Source: Patiriisocius sp047730165
Lineage (GTDB): Bacteria > Bacteroidota > Bacteroidia > Flavobacteriales > Flavobacteriaceae
Length of the DNA stretch: 64,000 nucleotides
Direction: 5' to 3'
Assembly (NCBI RefSeq): GCF_047730165.1
Contig: NZ_CP159834.1
Coordinates: 806,001 to 870,000, forward strand
Shown: piece by piece, positions 35,983-44,141 of the stretch
Layout: each line of letters opens with the position of its first letter
How positions within the stretch are numbered: the stretch's first letter is position 1
Translations under genes and position numbers: made by a program
Notes under the pieces: model-generated
What the model saw: only the letters and a program-made list of their open reading frames with translations
Databases searched by the model: none
What the model was told of the DNA's origin: nothing

Positions 35983-38586
35983 TTGAAGCACTTATATAAA
36001 CTTTTACTTTTTGCGCTGACACTCACGGTTCTTGTAGCCTGCTCTCGTAAAAAAGATTCTTTCGTTAACCGTAATTACCACGCCGTTACAGGAGAGTTCA
36101 ATACCCTCTATAATGGAGAGGTTGCCTTTGATAAAGGAAAAGCATCGCTTGCCGGGACTTTTAACGATAACTACTGGAAGGTTTTACCTATAGAACGTAT
36201 GGAGTCTAAGGATGAAGTGATACTCCCAGGAGACTCTAAAGACCCAAACTTTAATCGCGCAGAAGAAAAATCTGTTAAGATGATCCAAAAGCACGGGATG
36301 TACATTGATGGGCAAGAACACAACCCGCAAGTAGATGAGGCTTATATATTGCTTGGGAAAACACGCTATTTTGATCAACGTTTTGTACCTGCACTAGATG
36401 CTTTTAATTTTATTCTAGACCGATACCCTACGAGTAACAATATTAATAAAGCGAAAGTATGGAAGGCGAAAACGAACATTCGTCTTAATAATGAAGAGAT
36501 CGCAATCGGGAATCTTAAAAAGATGCTTGAGAATGATGAAATTGATGATGAAGATATTGCAGAGGCTTCGGCAAGTATAGCAGAAGCATATTTGCGCATG
36601 GACTCTATCCCTGAGGCTTTGCCTTTTGTTAAGGAAGCATCTGCACTTGTAAAAAACAAAGAATTAAAAGGTCGTTATTTATACATTAAAGGACAGCTTT
36701 ATAACGAGCTTGGTGAAAAGGATAGTGCAAACATAGCGTTTGATGAGGTAATAGCCCTCAATAGAAAGACGTCGCGTGATTATATGATTAATGCATATTT
36801 AGCGAAGGCGCGTAACTTTGACTACGATAAAGAAGATAAAGTCGTTTTTCTAGAACTGCTTACTGAGCTTGAAGAAAACCGAGAGAATCGCCCTTATCTT
36901 GATAAGATTTACAACCAAAAAGGGAATTATTACCTACAAACAGCAAATGTAGATACGGCCGTTATTTTTTATAACAAGTCTATCCGAAATGTTACCAAAG
37001 ACAAAACTTTACAGTCGATAAACTACAGAACACTTGCTGAGATTAACTTTGACGAAGCGCTGTATAAAAATGCAGGAGCTTATTATGATAGTACACTTTT
37101 AAACTTAGATGATAAATCTCGCCTTTTTAGAAGAATAAAAAAGAAACGTGAGAATCTAGATGACGTGATCAAGTATGAAGATATTGCCACAATTAACGAT
37201 AGTGTATTGCGTGTTGCTGGGATGAGTGATGATGATAAACTGTCCTATTTTACAGAATACACCGCGAAGCTAAAAGACCAAGCCATTGCAGATTCTATTG
37301 CTTTTGCAAAAGAAAAAAGCAAAAAAGGGATAAAAGATAATGAGTTCTTTAAAAAGAAGAAGACAGATGATAAGACAAGCTCAGGACCTTTCTATTTCTA
37401 TAATTCTTCTACTGCGGCTTATGGAAAGCAGGAGTTTAGAAAAACTTGGGGAGACCGGGAGCTAGCAGATTACTGGAGAATCTCTAGCCAACGTAAATCT
37501 GGTATTGAAGACAAAGAAGTGACTACAGAAGATATTGCATCTATCGCAGATGATGTACGCTTTGATCCTGAAACGTATATTGCTCAAATTCCTACAGATC
37601 AAAAGGTACTTGATAGTCTCTCTTCAGACAGGAACTTTGCTTATTACCAACTAGGGCTTATCTACAAGGAGAAGTTTAAAGAGTATAACCTTGCAGCAAA
37701 CAGGCTTGAAAAATTGCTCACACTTCAACCAGAAGAAAGACTTGTTCTGCCTGCAAAATACAATCTTTATAAAATCTACGGAATCCTTGAAAACGGAAGT
37801 CTGGAACAACAATACAAGACAGACATCTTAAATAAACACAGCGATTCTCGTTATGCCGAAATTTTAAGAAACCCGTCTACGCAGCTGGCAACAGATGAGT
37901 CGAGTCCAGAGTTTAAGTATAATGCGCTTTATAAAAAGTTTGAAGCACAGCGCTATCAAGACGTGATTGATACAGCAGATGAATATATTACAACTTATAA
38001 CGGGGATGAGATTGTCCCAAAATTAGAATTACTGAAAGCTACTGCCTTAGGAAAACAAGAAGGATATGACGCATATAAAAAGGCGCTTAATTATGTATCT
38101 CTTAATTATCCTAATGATGACGAAGGGAAACAGGCACAACTTATTTATTCTAACACCTTGCCAAAATTAGCCTTTAACTCATTTATGCCCTATGATGAAG
38201 GTAAAAGCTTTAAGATTGTGTATTCTTTCTCAAAAGCAGAACGCGAGCAAGCTGAAAGCTTAAAGACATTATTAGATGAGATTATCGTAAAAGCCAACTA
38301 TGCTAATATGATTACCTCTATAGACTATTACAATCCAGATATAGATTTTGTAGTCGTTCACGGGCTTAAGTCTAGATTAGGTTCTCAAGGTTTTGGAGAG
38401 ATTCTCTACGAAGGTAATATGAAAACCAAAAACAAGAAGTTTAAGATTACTCGTACATTCTTTGACATTTCGACAGAAAATTATAAAACGATACAGATTC
38501 ACAAGAATCTAGATATCTATCTTAACCCTCCGATACAAGCGGCAAAAGAGATTAAAGAGAAAAAAGTAGATAACAAAAAAGATTAA
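35983..38586 (+). CDS. sprE: Gliding motility / type IX secretion lipoprotein SprE (PorW)
   Basis: An 867-residue lipoprotein starting at TTG, with signal MKHLYKLLLFALTLTVLVAC (C20). The mature protein opens with the SprE pattern FVNRNYHAVTGEFNTLYNGEVAFDKG and continues as TPR-like helical repeats (about 100-400 and 560-720), with an insert rich in K, D and S in the middle. SprE/PorW is needed for T9SS function and gliding, linking the secretion motor to other components in the periplasm. Length matches known SprE proteins (about 870). Bactofilin and atpZ follow closely on the same strand. Confidence 0.92.
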   Translation: MKHLYKLLLFALTLTVLVACSRKKDSFVNRNYHAVTGEFNTLYNGEVAFDKGKASLAGTFNDNYWKVLPIERMESKDEVILPGDSKDPNFNRAEEKSVKMIQKHGMYIDGQEHNPQVDEAYILLGKTRYFDQRFVPALDAFNFILDRYPTSNNINKAKVWKAKTNIRLNNEEIAIGNLKKMLENDEIDDEDIAEASASIAEAYLRMDSIPEALPFVKEASALVKNKELKGRYLYIKGQLYNELGEKDSANIAFDEVIALNRKTSRDYMINAYLAKARNFDYDKEDKVVFLELLTELEENRENRPYLDKIYNQKGNYYLQTANVDTAVIFYNKSIRNVTKDKTLQSINYRTLAEINFDEALYKNAGAYYDSTLLNLDDKSRLFRRIKKKRENLDDVIKYEDIATINDSVLRVAGMSDDDKLSYFTEYTAKLKDQAIADSIAFAKEKSKKGIKDNEFFKKKKTDDKTSSGPFYFYNSSTAAYGKQEFRKTWGDRELADYWRISSQRKSGIEDKEVTTEDIASIADDVRFDPETYIAQIPTDQKVLDSLSSDRNFAYYQLGLIYKEKFKEYNLAANRLEKLLTLQPEERLVLPAKYNLYKIYGILENGSLEQQYKTDILNKHSDSRYAEILRNPSTQLATDESSPEFKYNALYKKFEAQRYQDVIDTADEYITTYNGDEIVPKLELLKATALGKQEGYDAYKKALNYVSLNYPNDDEGKQAQLIYSNTLPKLAFNSFMPYDEGKSFKIVYSFSKAEREQAESLKTLLDEIIVKANYANMITSIDYYNPDIDFVVVHGLKSRLGSQGFGEILYEGNMKTKNKKFKITRTFFDISTENYKTIQIHKNLDIYLNPPIQAAKEIKEKKVDNKKD

Positions 38587-38598
38587 GCCCCACGACCA

Positions 38599-38976
38599 AT
38601 GCGCCACGAAAAAAAAGATAAGAACTTTGATCCTTCTGCAAACCAGAACCGTATAAATGAAGGAACACACATCACAGGAGATATAGACTCTAAAGGCTTC
38701 TTTAGAATTGATGGCACTATAAAAGGTAACGTAACGACGCCTAATAAAATAGTCATTGGCAAGAAAGGCCTTATTGACGGAGCGCTTACTTGTGACAATG
38801 CCGAAATAGAAGGTGCGTTTACAGGAAAACTACACGTAAAAGAATTGTTATCCTTAAAATCTACTGCCGTAATTAATGGCGAGGTTAAAGTGGGTAAACT
38901 CTCTGTAGAACCTGGCGCTATCTTTAATGCAAGTTGCGCTATGGGCAACACCCTGAGCGCGGTGAAAGCTTCGTAA
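38599..38976 (+). CDS. Bactofilin (polymer-forming cytoskeletal protein)
   Basis: A 125-residue protein with the bactofilin beta-helix core (about 20-115): GTHITGDIDSKGFFRIDG, VIGKKGLIDGALTCDNAEIEG, LKSTAVINGEVKVGKL. Short charged N-terminus, no membrane segment. Bactofilins self-assemble into filaments that position envelope machinery. Its place 12 bases after sprE and just before atpZ suggests co-transcription with one or both. Confidence 0.92.
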   Translation: MRHEKKDKNFDPSANQNRINEGTHITGDIDSKGFFRIDGTIKGNVTTPNKIVIGKKGLIDGALTCDNAEIEGAFTGKLHVKELLSLKSTAVINGEVKVGKLSVEPGAIFNASCAMGNTLSAVKAS

Positions 38977-38995
38977 CAATTAACATTAATTTTCT

Positions 38996-39214
38996 ATGCC
39001 AGATAAAGGCTCAAATAATATAAGGCGTTGGGCCGTGCTGTCTGCGATTGGTATAGAAATGGGCGTTATAATATACGTGTTTGTAAAACTTGGCGCTTGG
39101 CTAGATGCTTCATACAACTCCGGAAACAATGGCTTTATTATTGCCGCAACATTTATAGGTATTGCGATTTCTCTTTTTCTTGTAGTTAAACAAACTAATA
39201 AGCTCAACTCTTAA
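38996..39214 (+). CDS. atpZ: AtpZ/AtpI family protein
   Basis: A 72-residue membrane protein with two hydrophobic helices (about 13-34 and 46-65) separated by a short WLDASYNSGNNG turn. It lies at the head of the ATP synthase cluster, where small AtpZ/AtpI proteins help Fo assembly or carry divalent ions. The assignment rests on size, topology and location. Confidence 0.8.
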   Translation: MPDKGSNNIRRWAVLSAIGIEMGVIIYVFVKLGAWLDASYNSGNNGFIIAATFIGIAISLFLVVKQTNKLNS

Positions 39215-39220
39215 ACCCAA

Positions 39221-39610
39221 ATGAAAAAAGAGAGCATCACATTTTTAGCCCGCTTATTTGTTATTCTTATCTTGGTCTTTGGGATTCATGTTGCGGTCTT
39301 GCATTATTATAAACACCTGCTATTTGATAATAAAATCGTGTTGGCTTATGCAATCAATTTTGTCTTAGCTGGAGTCGTTTTATATTTAATGGAGCGGGTT
39401 ATGAAATCAAAGTCATCTAAAGCGGGTCTCATTTTCCTTGTAGGGAGTGGCCTTAAGTTTCTTTGTTTCTTCATTATTTTTAACCCTACTTATAAGGCAG
39501 ATGGAGCAGTCACCATCGTAGAATTTACTGCGTTTTTCGTGCCTTACCTCGTGTGCTTAATCCTCGAAGTTTTACACTTGTCAAAACAGCTTAATAATCA
39601 GACGTCTTAG
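39221..39610 (+). CDS. DUF6168 family membrane protein (AtpI-like position)
   Basis: A 129-residue protein with four membrane helices, beginning MKKESITFLARLFVILILVFG. It lies where AtpI (uncI) occurs in other operons, between atpZ and atpB. The flavobacterial family is known as DUF6168; function unknown, perhaps c-ring assembly. Confidence 0.75.
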   Translation: MKKESITFLARLFVILILVFGIHVAVLHYYKHLLFDNKIVLAYAINFVLAGVVLYLMERVMKSKSSKAGLIFLVGSGLKFLCFFIIFNPTYKADGAVTIVEFTAFFVPYLVCLILEVLHLSKQLNNQTS

Positions 39611-39670
39611 GGTTCTTTTGAACGGTTGAAAATATATTTATTTTATTTTTTTATTTGTGAGGAATAACTG

Positions 39671-39678
39671 TATTTTTG
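39671..39678 (+). promoter_or_regulatory. Putative -7 box for atpB
   Basis: TATTTTTG fits TAnnTTTG and lies 34 bases before the atpB ATG, in the 102-base gap after the DUF6168 gene. A TTG occurs at 39655-39657, but the 13-base spacing is too short. Confidence 0.4.
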
Positions 39679-39712
39679 CACCGATTTTAAGGACACTATT
39701 ATCACGTTTGGT

Positions 39713-40855
39713 ATGCAAAGAAAAATGCTTTTTACATTACTTTCAGTTTTTATGTTGGCGACAACCTTATTTTCTTGTGCAGATGCACCAGAGCAAGAGG
39801 AGGGAACTACAGAGGCAGAAAGAAAAAAAGAGGTGAGTGAATACGTTAAACATCACAACCTTGACACACATGATTTTGGTCTGTATTCTTATACAGATGA
39901 TGCCGGCAAAAAGCATCATGTAGGATTTCCATTACCGGTAATTCTTTGGGAAGATGGGCTACACATTTTTTCTTCAGGATCTTTTCACCACGGAGAAAAT
40001 GTAGTGGCATCTAACGGGAAACACTTCGCGCTAGATACACACTCATACAAAATTTATGAAGTCGATGGCCCGAAAGGAACCATTAACTATGATGAAGAGC
40101 ATCACGCGACAAACGAGAAGCCCTTAGATTTCTCTATTACTAAAAGTGTCTTTATGATACTTGTAGTAAGCATCCTTATATTCTTATTATTTAGAGGACT
40201 AGCAAGAAGCTATGCAAAAAACGGAAGTGTGCCACAAGGCATCGGTCGTTTCTTTGAGCCTATTGTACTCTATATAAGAGATGATATTGCAATCCCAAAC
40301 ATAGGTGTAGAAAAACACGGTAAGTATATGCCGTACTTATTGACCATCTTTTTCTTTATATGGTTCTTAAACTTATTTGGTTTAACTCCACTAGGGGTAA
40401 ATGTTACTGGTAACATTGCAATCACAGCATCCTTAGCCTTGTTTACATTTTTCCTTACAAACTTTACGGGCACAAAAGATTACTGGAGACACATTTTTGA
40501 CCCACTAGGAGATACATTGCCTTGGTATGGAAAACTTGTTTTGTACATTATTCTTATCCCAATTGAAATCCTTGGTCTATTTATTAAGCCTTTCTCCTTA
40601 TTAATACGTCTGTATGCAAACATACAAGCAGGACATATTGTATTAGGTAGTTTGATAGGTCTTATTTATGTATTCCAAAGTTGGTTAGGTGGTACCCTTT
40701 CATTTGGCTTATCATTTGCCATCTCATTAATAGAATTATTAGTAGCCCTGCTACAAGCTTATATCTTCACAATGTTATCTGCGCTTTACTTTGGTTTCGC
40801 TAGCGAAAGCCATGCACACGCAGAAGAGCACGAAGGAGAGGTACAGCATTTATAA
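39713..40855 (+). CDS. atpB: F1Fo ATP synthase subunit a, with lipoprotein-like N-terminal extension
   Basis: A 380-residue subunit a, the proton-channel stator of Fo. The C-terminal 240 residues carry five to six membrane helices and the essential Arg in LLIRLYANIQAGHIVL. The first 140 residues are an added region: an export signal with lipobox LATTLFSC (C22), then a hydrophilic domain rich in His, Asp and Lys (HHNLDTHDFGLYSYTDDAGKKHHVG). Extended N-termini are usual in Bacteroidota AtpB. If processed, the mature N-terminus would be lipid-anchored on the periplasmic side, agreeing with subunit a topology. Confidence 0.94.
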   Translation: MQRKMLFTLLSVFMLATTLFSCADAPEQEEGTTEAERKKEVSEYVKHHNLDTHDFGLYSYTDDAGKKHHVGFPLPVILWEDGLHIFSSGSFHHGENVVASNGKHFALDTHSYKIYEVDGPKGTINYDEEHHATNEKPLDFSITKSVFMILVVSILIFLLFRGLARSYAKNGSVPQGIGRFFEPIVLYIRDDIAIPNIGVEKHGKYMPYLLTIFFFIWFLNLFGLTPLGVNVTGNIAITASLALFTFFLTNFTGTKDYWRHIFDPLGDTLPWYGKLVLYIILIPIEILGLFIKPFSLLIRLYANIQAGHIVLGSLIGLIYVFQSWLGGTLSFGLSFAISLIELLVALLQAYIFTMLSALYFGFASESHAHAEEHEGEVQHL

Positions 40856-40934
40856 TAATTAATCACTAGTCTCTGAGCATAGTCGAAGGGAATGGTAACT
40901 AAGTAGAATGTTTAATTTTTAATTTATATTTATT

Positions 40935-41126
40935 ATGGAAATCCCAGGAATCGTAGGAGCAGGTTTAATCGTAATCGGTGTTGGTATCGGTATTGGTCAG
41001 ATTGGTGGAAAAGCAATGGAAGCTATTGCTAGACAACCAGAGGCATACGGAAAAATCCAAACGGCAATGCTTATCGCAGCTGCCCTTATCGAAGGTATTG
41101 GTTTTGCAGCGTTATTCGCAGCTTAA
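40935..41126 (+). CDS. atpE: ATP synthase Fo subunit c
   Basis: A 63-residue hairpin of two membrane helices joined by the polar loop ARQPEAYGK (32-40), forming the rotating c-ring. The ion-binding carboxylate is E53 in LIEGIGF. Helix 1 has Q22 where Na+-binding c subunits also have Gln, but the residue after the Glu is Gly, not Ser/Thr, so proton use is more likely. It is slightly shorter than most c subunits (70-85). A strong hairpin follows the stop. Confidence 0.95.
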   Translation: MEIPGIVGAGLIVIGVGIGIGQIGGKAMEAIARQPEAYGKIQTAMLIAAALIEGIGFAALFAA

Positions 41127-41137
41127 TCTCACTTTTA

Positions 41138-41178
41138 CAAGCCCATCGCTGTAACGGTTGGTTACAGCGAGGTGCTTG
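41138..41178 (+). other. Intercistronic stem-loop after atpE
   Basis: TCGCTGTAAC (41146-41155) pairs perfectly with GTTACAGCGA (41161-41170), extended by an outer stem CAAGC/GCTTG (41138-41142, 41174-41178). No T run follows, so it is not a classic terminator. It lies between atpE and atpF and may stabilise the atpE message or reduce read-through. Confidence 0.75.
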
Positions 41179-41256
41179 ATTTAAATTAAACAAACAGTAA
41201 ACTGAAGTGTTTATATTACTTCAGAAATTTTAAGAAATTAAAATACAGCATTAAAA

Positions 41257-41757
41257 ATGGAAAAATTAATAGGTGAGTTTTCGTTAGGATTGTTTTTTTG
41301 GCAATCACTTCTTTTCATATTACTCTTATTCTTACTAAGAAAATATGCCTGGAAACCTATTTTAAACGCCGTAAATGAGCGTGAAGAAGGTATTAAGGAT
41401 GCGCTAGCTTCTGCAGAAAATGCAAAGTTAGAAATGCAAAACCTTCAAGCTGATAATCAGAAGCTTATTCAAGAAGCACGTGCAGAACGTGAGCTTATGA
41501 TGAAAGATGCGCGTGAGATCAAAACAAAAATGATCGCAGACGCAAAAGACGAAGCGCAAGCAGCGGCAAATAAAACCATTGCAAACGCACAAGCTACCAT
41601 CCAAGCAGAAAAGAAAGCGGCAATTGCAGACATCAAGTCTCAAGTAGCTACGCTTTCAGTAGAGATTGCAGAAAAAGTAGTAAAGCAAGAATTATCTAAC
41701 AAAGACAAGCAACTAGAATTAGTCGCTTCTATGTTAAAAGACGCTAAGTTAAATTAA
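41257..41757 (+). CDS. atpF: ATP synthase Fo subunit b
   Basis: A 166-residue peripheral-stalk subunit: one N-terminal membrane helix (about 10-28, LFFWQSLLFILLLFLLRKYAW) followed by a long Ala/Glu/Lys-rich coiled coil (about 40-150) that dimerises and holds F1 through delta. Size and sequence pattern are normal. Downstream of the subunit c gene and its hairpin. Confidence 0.95.
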   Translation: MEKLIGEFSLGLFFWQSLLFILLLFLLRKYAWKPILNAVNEREEGIKDALASAENAKLEMQNLQADNQKLIQEARAERELMMKDAREIKTKMIADAKDEAQAAANKTIANAQATIQAEKKAAIADIKSQVATLSVEIAEKVVKQELSNKDKQLELVASMLKDAKLN

Positions 41758-41767
41758 GAATTAACAA

Positions 41768-41834
41768 GGCAACCTGTAAGGTGTTGCCGCAGGCCTTTTT
41801 ATAGGTTTGTAAAAGATACCCGCATACGCGGGTA
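41768..41834 (+). other. Two small hairpins between atpF and atpH
   Basis: GGCAAC/GTTGCC (41768-41773 with 41783-41788) and TACCCGC/GCGGGTA (41817-41823 with 41828-41834). The second ends six bases before the atpH ATG and could affect its ribosome access. Confidence 0.55.
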
Positions 41835-41840
41835 ATAAAT

Positions 41841-42380
41841 ATGAGTAGTAGAGCAGCCATACGATACGCAAAAGCAGTTTTAGACCAAGCCAACGAAGCC
41901 AACATAGGTGAAGTTGTTTTTGGCGATATGAAATCTGTACACGCAACTATTGAAGGTAGTAAAGAGCTACGTAACGTGCTTAAGAGTCCTATCATTAAAG
42001 GAGAAGACAAAAAAGCAGCGTTAAATAAAATCTTTGAAAATAATAGCGAAGTAACTAAAGGTCTTATTCAGATCTTAACAGCAAACAAGCGTATCAACCT
42101 TTTAGGGGGTGTTGCTTCTAGTTATGTAAGCTTATACAACGAGAATAAAGGAGTAAAAGTAGCACACGTTACTACTGCCGTTCCACTTTCTGCAGATCTT
42201 GAGAATCAAGTATTAGCAAAGGTGAAAGAGATGACAGGAAGCAACAACGTTACGATAGAAAATAAAGTAGACGAAAGCATCGTAGGTGGTTTCATTCTTA
42301 GAGTGGGTGATTTGCAGTACAACGCAAGTATCGCCAACCAACTAGGAGCATTAAAAAGAGAATTTACAAAAGCAGTTTAA
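41841..42380 (+). CDS. atpH: ATP synthase F1 subunit delta
   Basis: A 179-residue OSCP/delta subunit, joining the F1 alpha/beta ring to the b stalk. The N-terminal helical domain starts SSRAAIRYAKAVLDQA, and the C-terminal signature VDESIVGGFILRVGDLQYNASIANQLGALKR is standard. Follows atpF by 83 bases. Confidence 0.95.
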   Translation: MSSRAAIRYAKAVLDQANEANIGEVVFGDMKSVHATIEGSKELRNVLKSPIIKGEDKKAALNKIFENNSEVTKGLIQILTANKRINLLGGVASSYVSLYNENKGVKVAHVTTAVPLSADLENQVLAKVKEMTGSNNVTIENKVDESIVGGFILRVGDLQYNASIANQLGALKREFTKAV

Positions 42381-42381
42381 T

Positions 42382-42401
42382 CTGAAATTTTAAAATTTCA
42401 G
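42382..42401. repeat. Perfect 20-base palindrome between atpH and atpA
   Basis: CTGAAATTTTAAAATTTCAG is fully self-complementary. Its right arm with flank (TTAAAATTTCAGAAG, 42390-42404) is a variant of the ACTTCGGAAATTTTAA element found elsewhere in gaps of this window. It begins directly after the atpH stop. Confidence 0.7.
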
Positions 42402-42473
42402 AAGCAAGAAAATAATAATTACAATTAACTGGTTGATTTTAGATTGAAGCTAAAATCTCAAAACTAAATAAAA

Positions 42474-44054
42474 ATGGCAGAAGTTAAACCAGCTGAAGTT
42501 TCAGCAATTTTAAAACAACAACTAACCGGCTTTGAAGCAACAGCTTCTCTAGACGAAGTAGGAACTGTATTAACTGTAGGTGATGGTATTGCACGTGTGT
42601 ACGGGCTTGCTAATGCTCAATACGGTGAATTAGTAGCGTTTGAAAATGGTATGGAAGGTATCGTTTTGAACCTTGAAGAAGATAACGTAGGAGTTGTATT
42701 ATTAGGACCTTCTAGAGGTATTTCTGAAGGTGCTACTGTAAAACGTACCCAACGTATTGCTTCACTTCAAGTAGGTGAAGGTATCGTAGGTCGCGTAGTA
42801 AACACACTTGGGGAGCCTATCGATGGTAAAGGACCAATCGAAGGTAAAACATACGAAATGCCATTGGAGCGTAAAGCACCAGGGGTTATTTATCGTGAGC
42901 CAGTAACAGAACCATTACAAACAGGTATTAAGGCCATTGATGCGATGATTCCAGTAGGAAGAGGGCAACGTGAACTTGTGATTGGTGACCGTCAAACAGG
43001 AAAATCAACTGTTTGTATTGACACTATTCTAAACCAAAAAGAATTTTACGATGCTGGTGAGCCAGTATTCTGTATATATGTTGCTATTGGACAAAAAGCT
43101 TCTACAGTTGCAAACATTGCAAAAGTATTAGACGAAGCTGGAGCCTTAGCATACACTACTATTGTTGCTGCAAACGCATCTGATCCTGCTCCTATGCAGG
43201 TATATGCGCCATTTGCAGGTGCTGCGATTGGTGAGTACTTTAGAGATACGGGTCGTCCTGCATTAATTGTATTTGATGATTTATCTAAACAAGCGGTAGC
43301 ATACCGTGAAGTATCACTTTTATTACGTCGCCCACCGGGACGTGAAGCATATCCTGGAGATGTATTTTTCTTACACTCAAGATTATTAGAGCGCGCTGCA
43401 AAAGTAATTGCAGATGATAAGATTGCTTCAGAAATGAACGATCTTCCAGAATCGCTAAGACCTATTGTTAAAGGTGGTGGATCATTAACAGCATTGCCTA
43501 TTATTGAAACACAAGCGGGTGATGTATCTGCTTATATCCCAACAAACGTAATTTCGATTACAGATGGACAAATTTTCTTAGATGGAGATTTATTTAACTC
43601 TGGTGTACGTCCAGCAATTAACGTAGGTATTTCGGTATCTCGTGTAGGTGGTAACGCACAGATTAAGTCGATGAAAAAAGTATCTGGAACATTAAAACTA
43701 GATCAAGCAGCATACCGTGAATTAGAAGCATTTGCAAAATTTGGTTCTGATCTTGATGCAGCTACTTTAAATGTAATTGAAAAAGGGAAGCGTAATGTAG
43801 AGATCTTAAAGCAAAACGAGAATACACCATTTACGGTAGAAGATCAGATTGCAATTATCTATGCAGGTTCTAAAAACTTACTTAGAAATGTACCCGTAAC
43901 GAAAGTGAAGGAATTTGAAAGAAATTACCTAGAGCTTTTAAACGCGAAGCATAGAGGTGCACTAGATACGCTAAAATCAGGAAAATTAACTGACGAGGTG
44001 ATCGACACTTTAACTAGTGTAGCTGCAGATTTATCAGCACAGTACAAGAAATAA
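42474..44054 (+). CDS. atpA: ATP synthase F1 subunit alpha
   Basis: A 526-residue non-catalytic nucleotide-binding subunit of F1. P-loop GDRQTGKST (about 171-179), SLLLRRPPGREAYPGDVFFLHSRLLERA and the arginine-finger region ISVSRVGGNAQIKSMKKV are present. Normal length. In the operon with atpH and atpG; its partner atpD (beta) is not in this window. Confidence 0.97.
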   Translation: MAEVKPAEVSAILKQQLTGFEATASLDEVGTVLTVGDGIARVYGLANAQYGELVAFENGMEGIVLNLEEDNVGVVLLGPSRGISEGATVKRTQRIASLQVGEGIVGRVVNTLGEPIDGKGPIEGKTYEMPLERKAPGVIYREPVTEPLQTGIKAIDAMIPVGRGQRELVIGDRQTGKSTVCIDTILNQKEFYDAGEPVFCIYVAIGQKASTVANIAKVLDEAGALAYTTIVAANASDPAPMQVYAPFAGAAIGEYFRDTGRPALIVFDDLSKQAVAYREVSLLLRRPPGREAYPGDVFFLHSRLLERAAKVIADDKIASEMNDLPESLRPIVKGGGSLTALPIIETQAGDVSAYIPTNVISITDGQIFLDGDLFNSGVRPAINVGISVSRVGGNAQIKSMKKVSGTLKLDQAAYRELEAFAKFGSDLDAATLNVIEKGKRNVEILKQNENTPFTVEDQIAIIYAGSKNLLRNVPVTKVKEFERNYLELLNAKHRGALDTLKSGKLTDEVIDTLTSVAADLSAQYKK

Positions 44055-44067
44055 TTAAATTTTAAAC

Positions 44068-44104
44068 TCCCATTAGCTCCCCATTAGAAGGGGGTTAGGG
44101 GGAT
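44068..44104. other. C-rich/G-rich hairpin between atpA and atpG
   Basis: CTCCC near 44076-44082 faces GGGGG at 44090-44094, with the further text GGTTAGGGGGATG. This resembles short GC-rich dispersed intergenic elements seen in flavobacterial genomes. No terminator T run. Confidence 0.45.
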
Positions 44105-44141
44105 GTTAAGCCGAAGTGTTATAAATTATAACTAATTAAGA

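Noticed and set aside
40864..40886. CTGAGCATAGTCGAAGGGA between atpB and atpE
   Set aside because: Resembles a half copy of a widespread short intergenic repeat, but only one copy is here and it forms no clear hairpin, so it is not called as a repeat.
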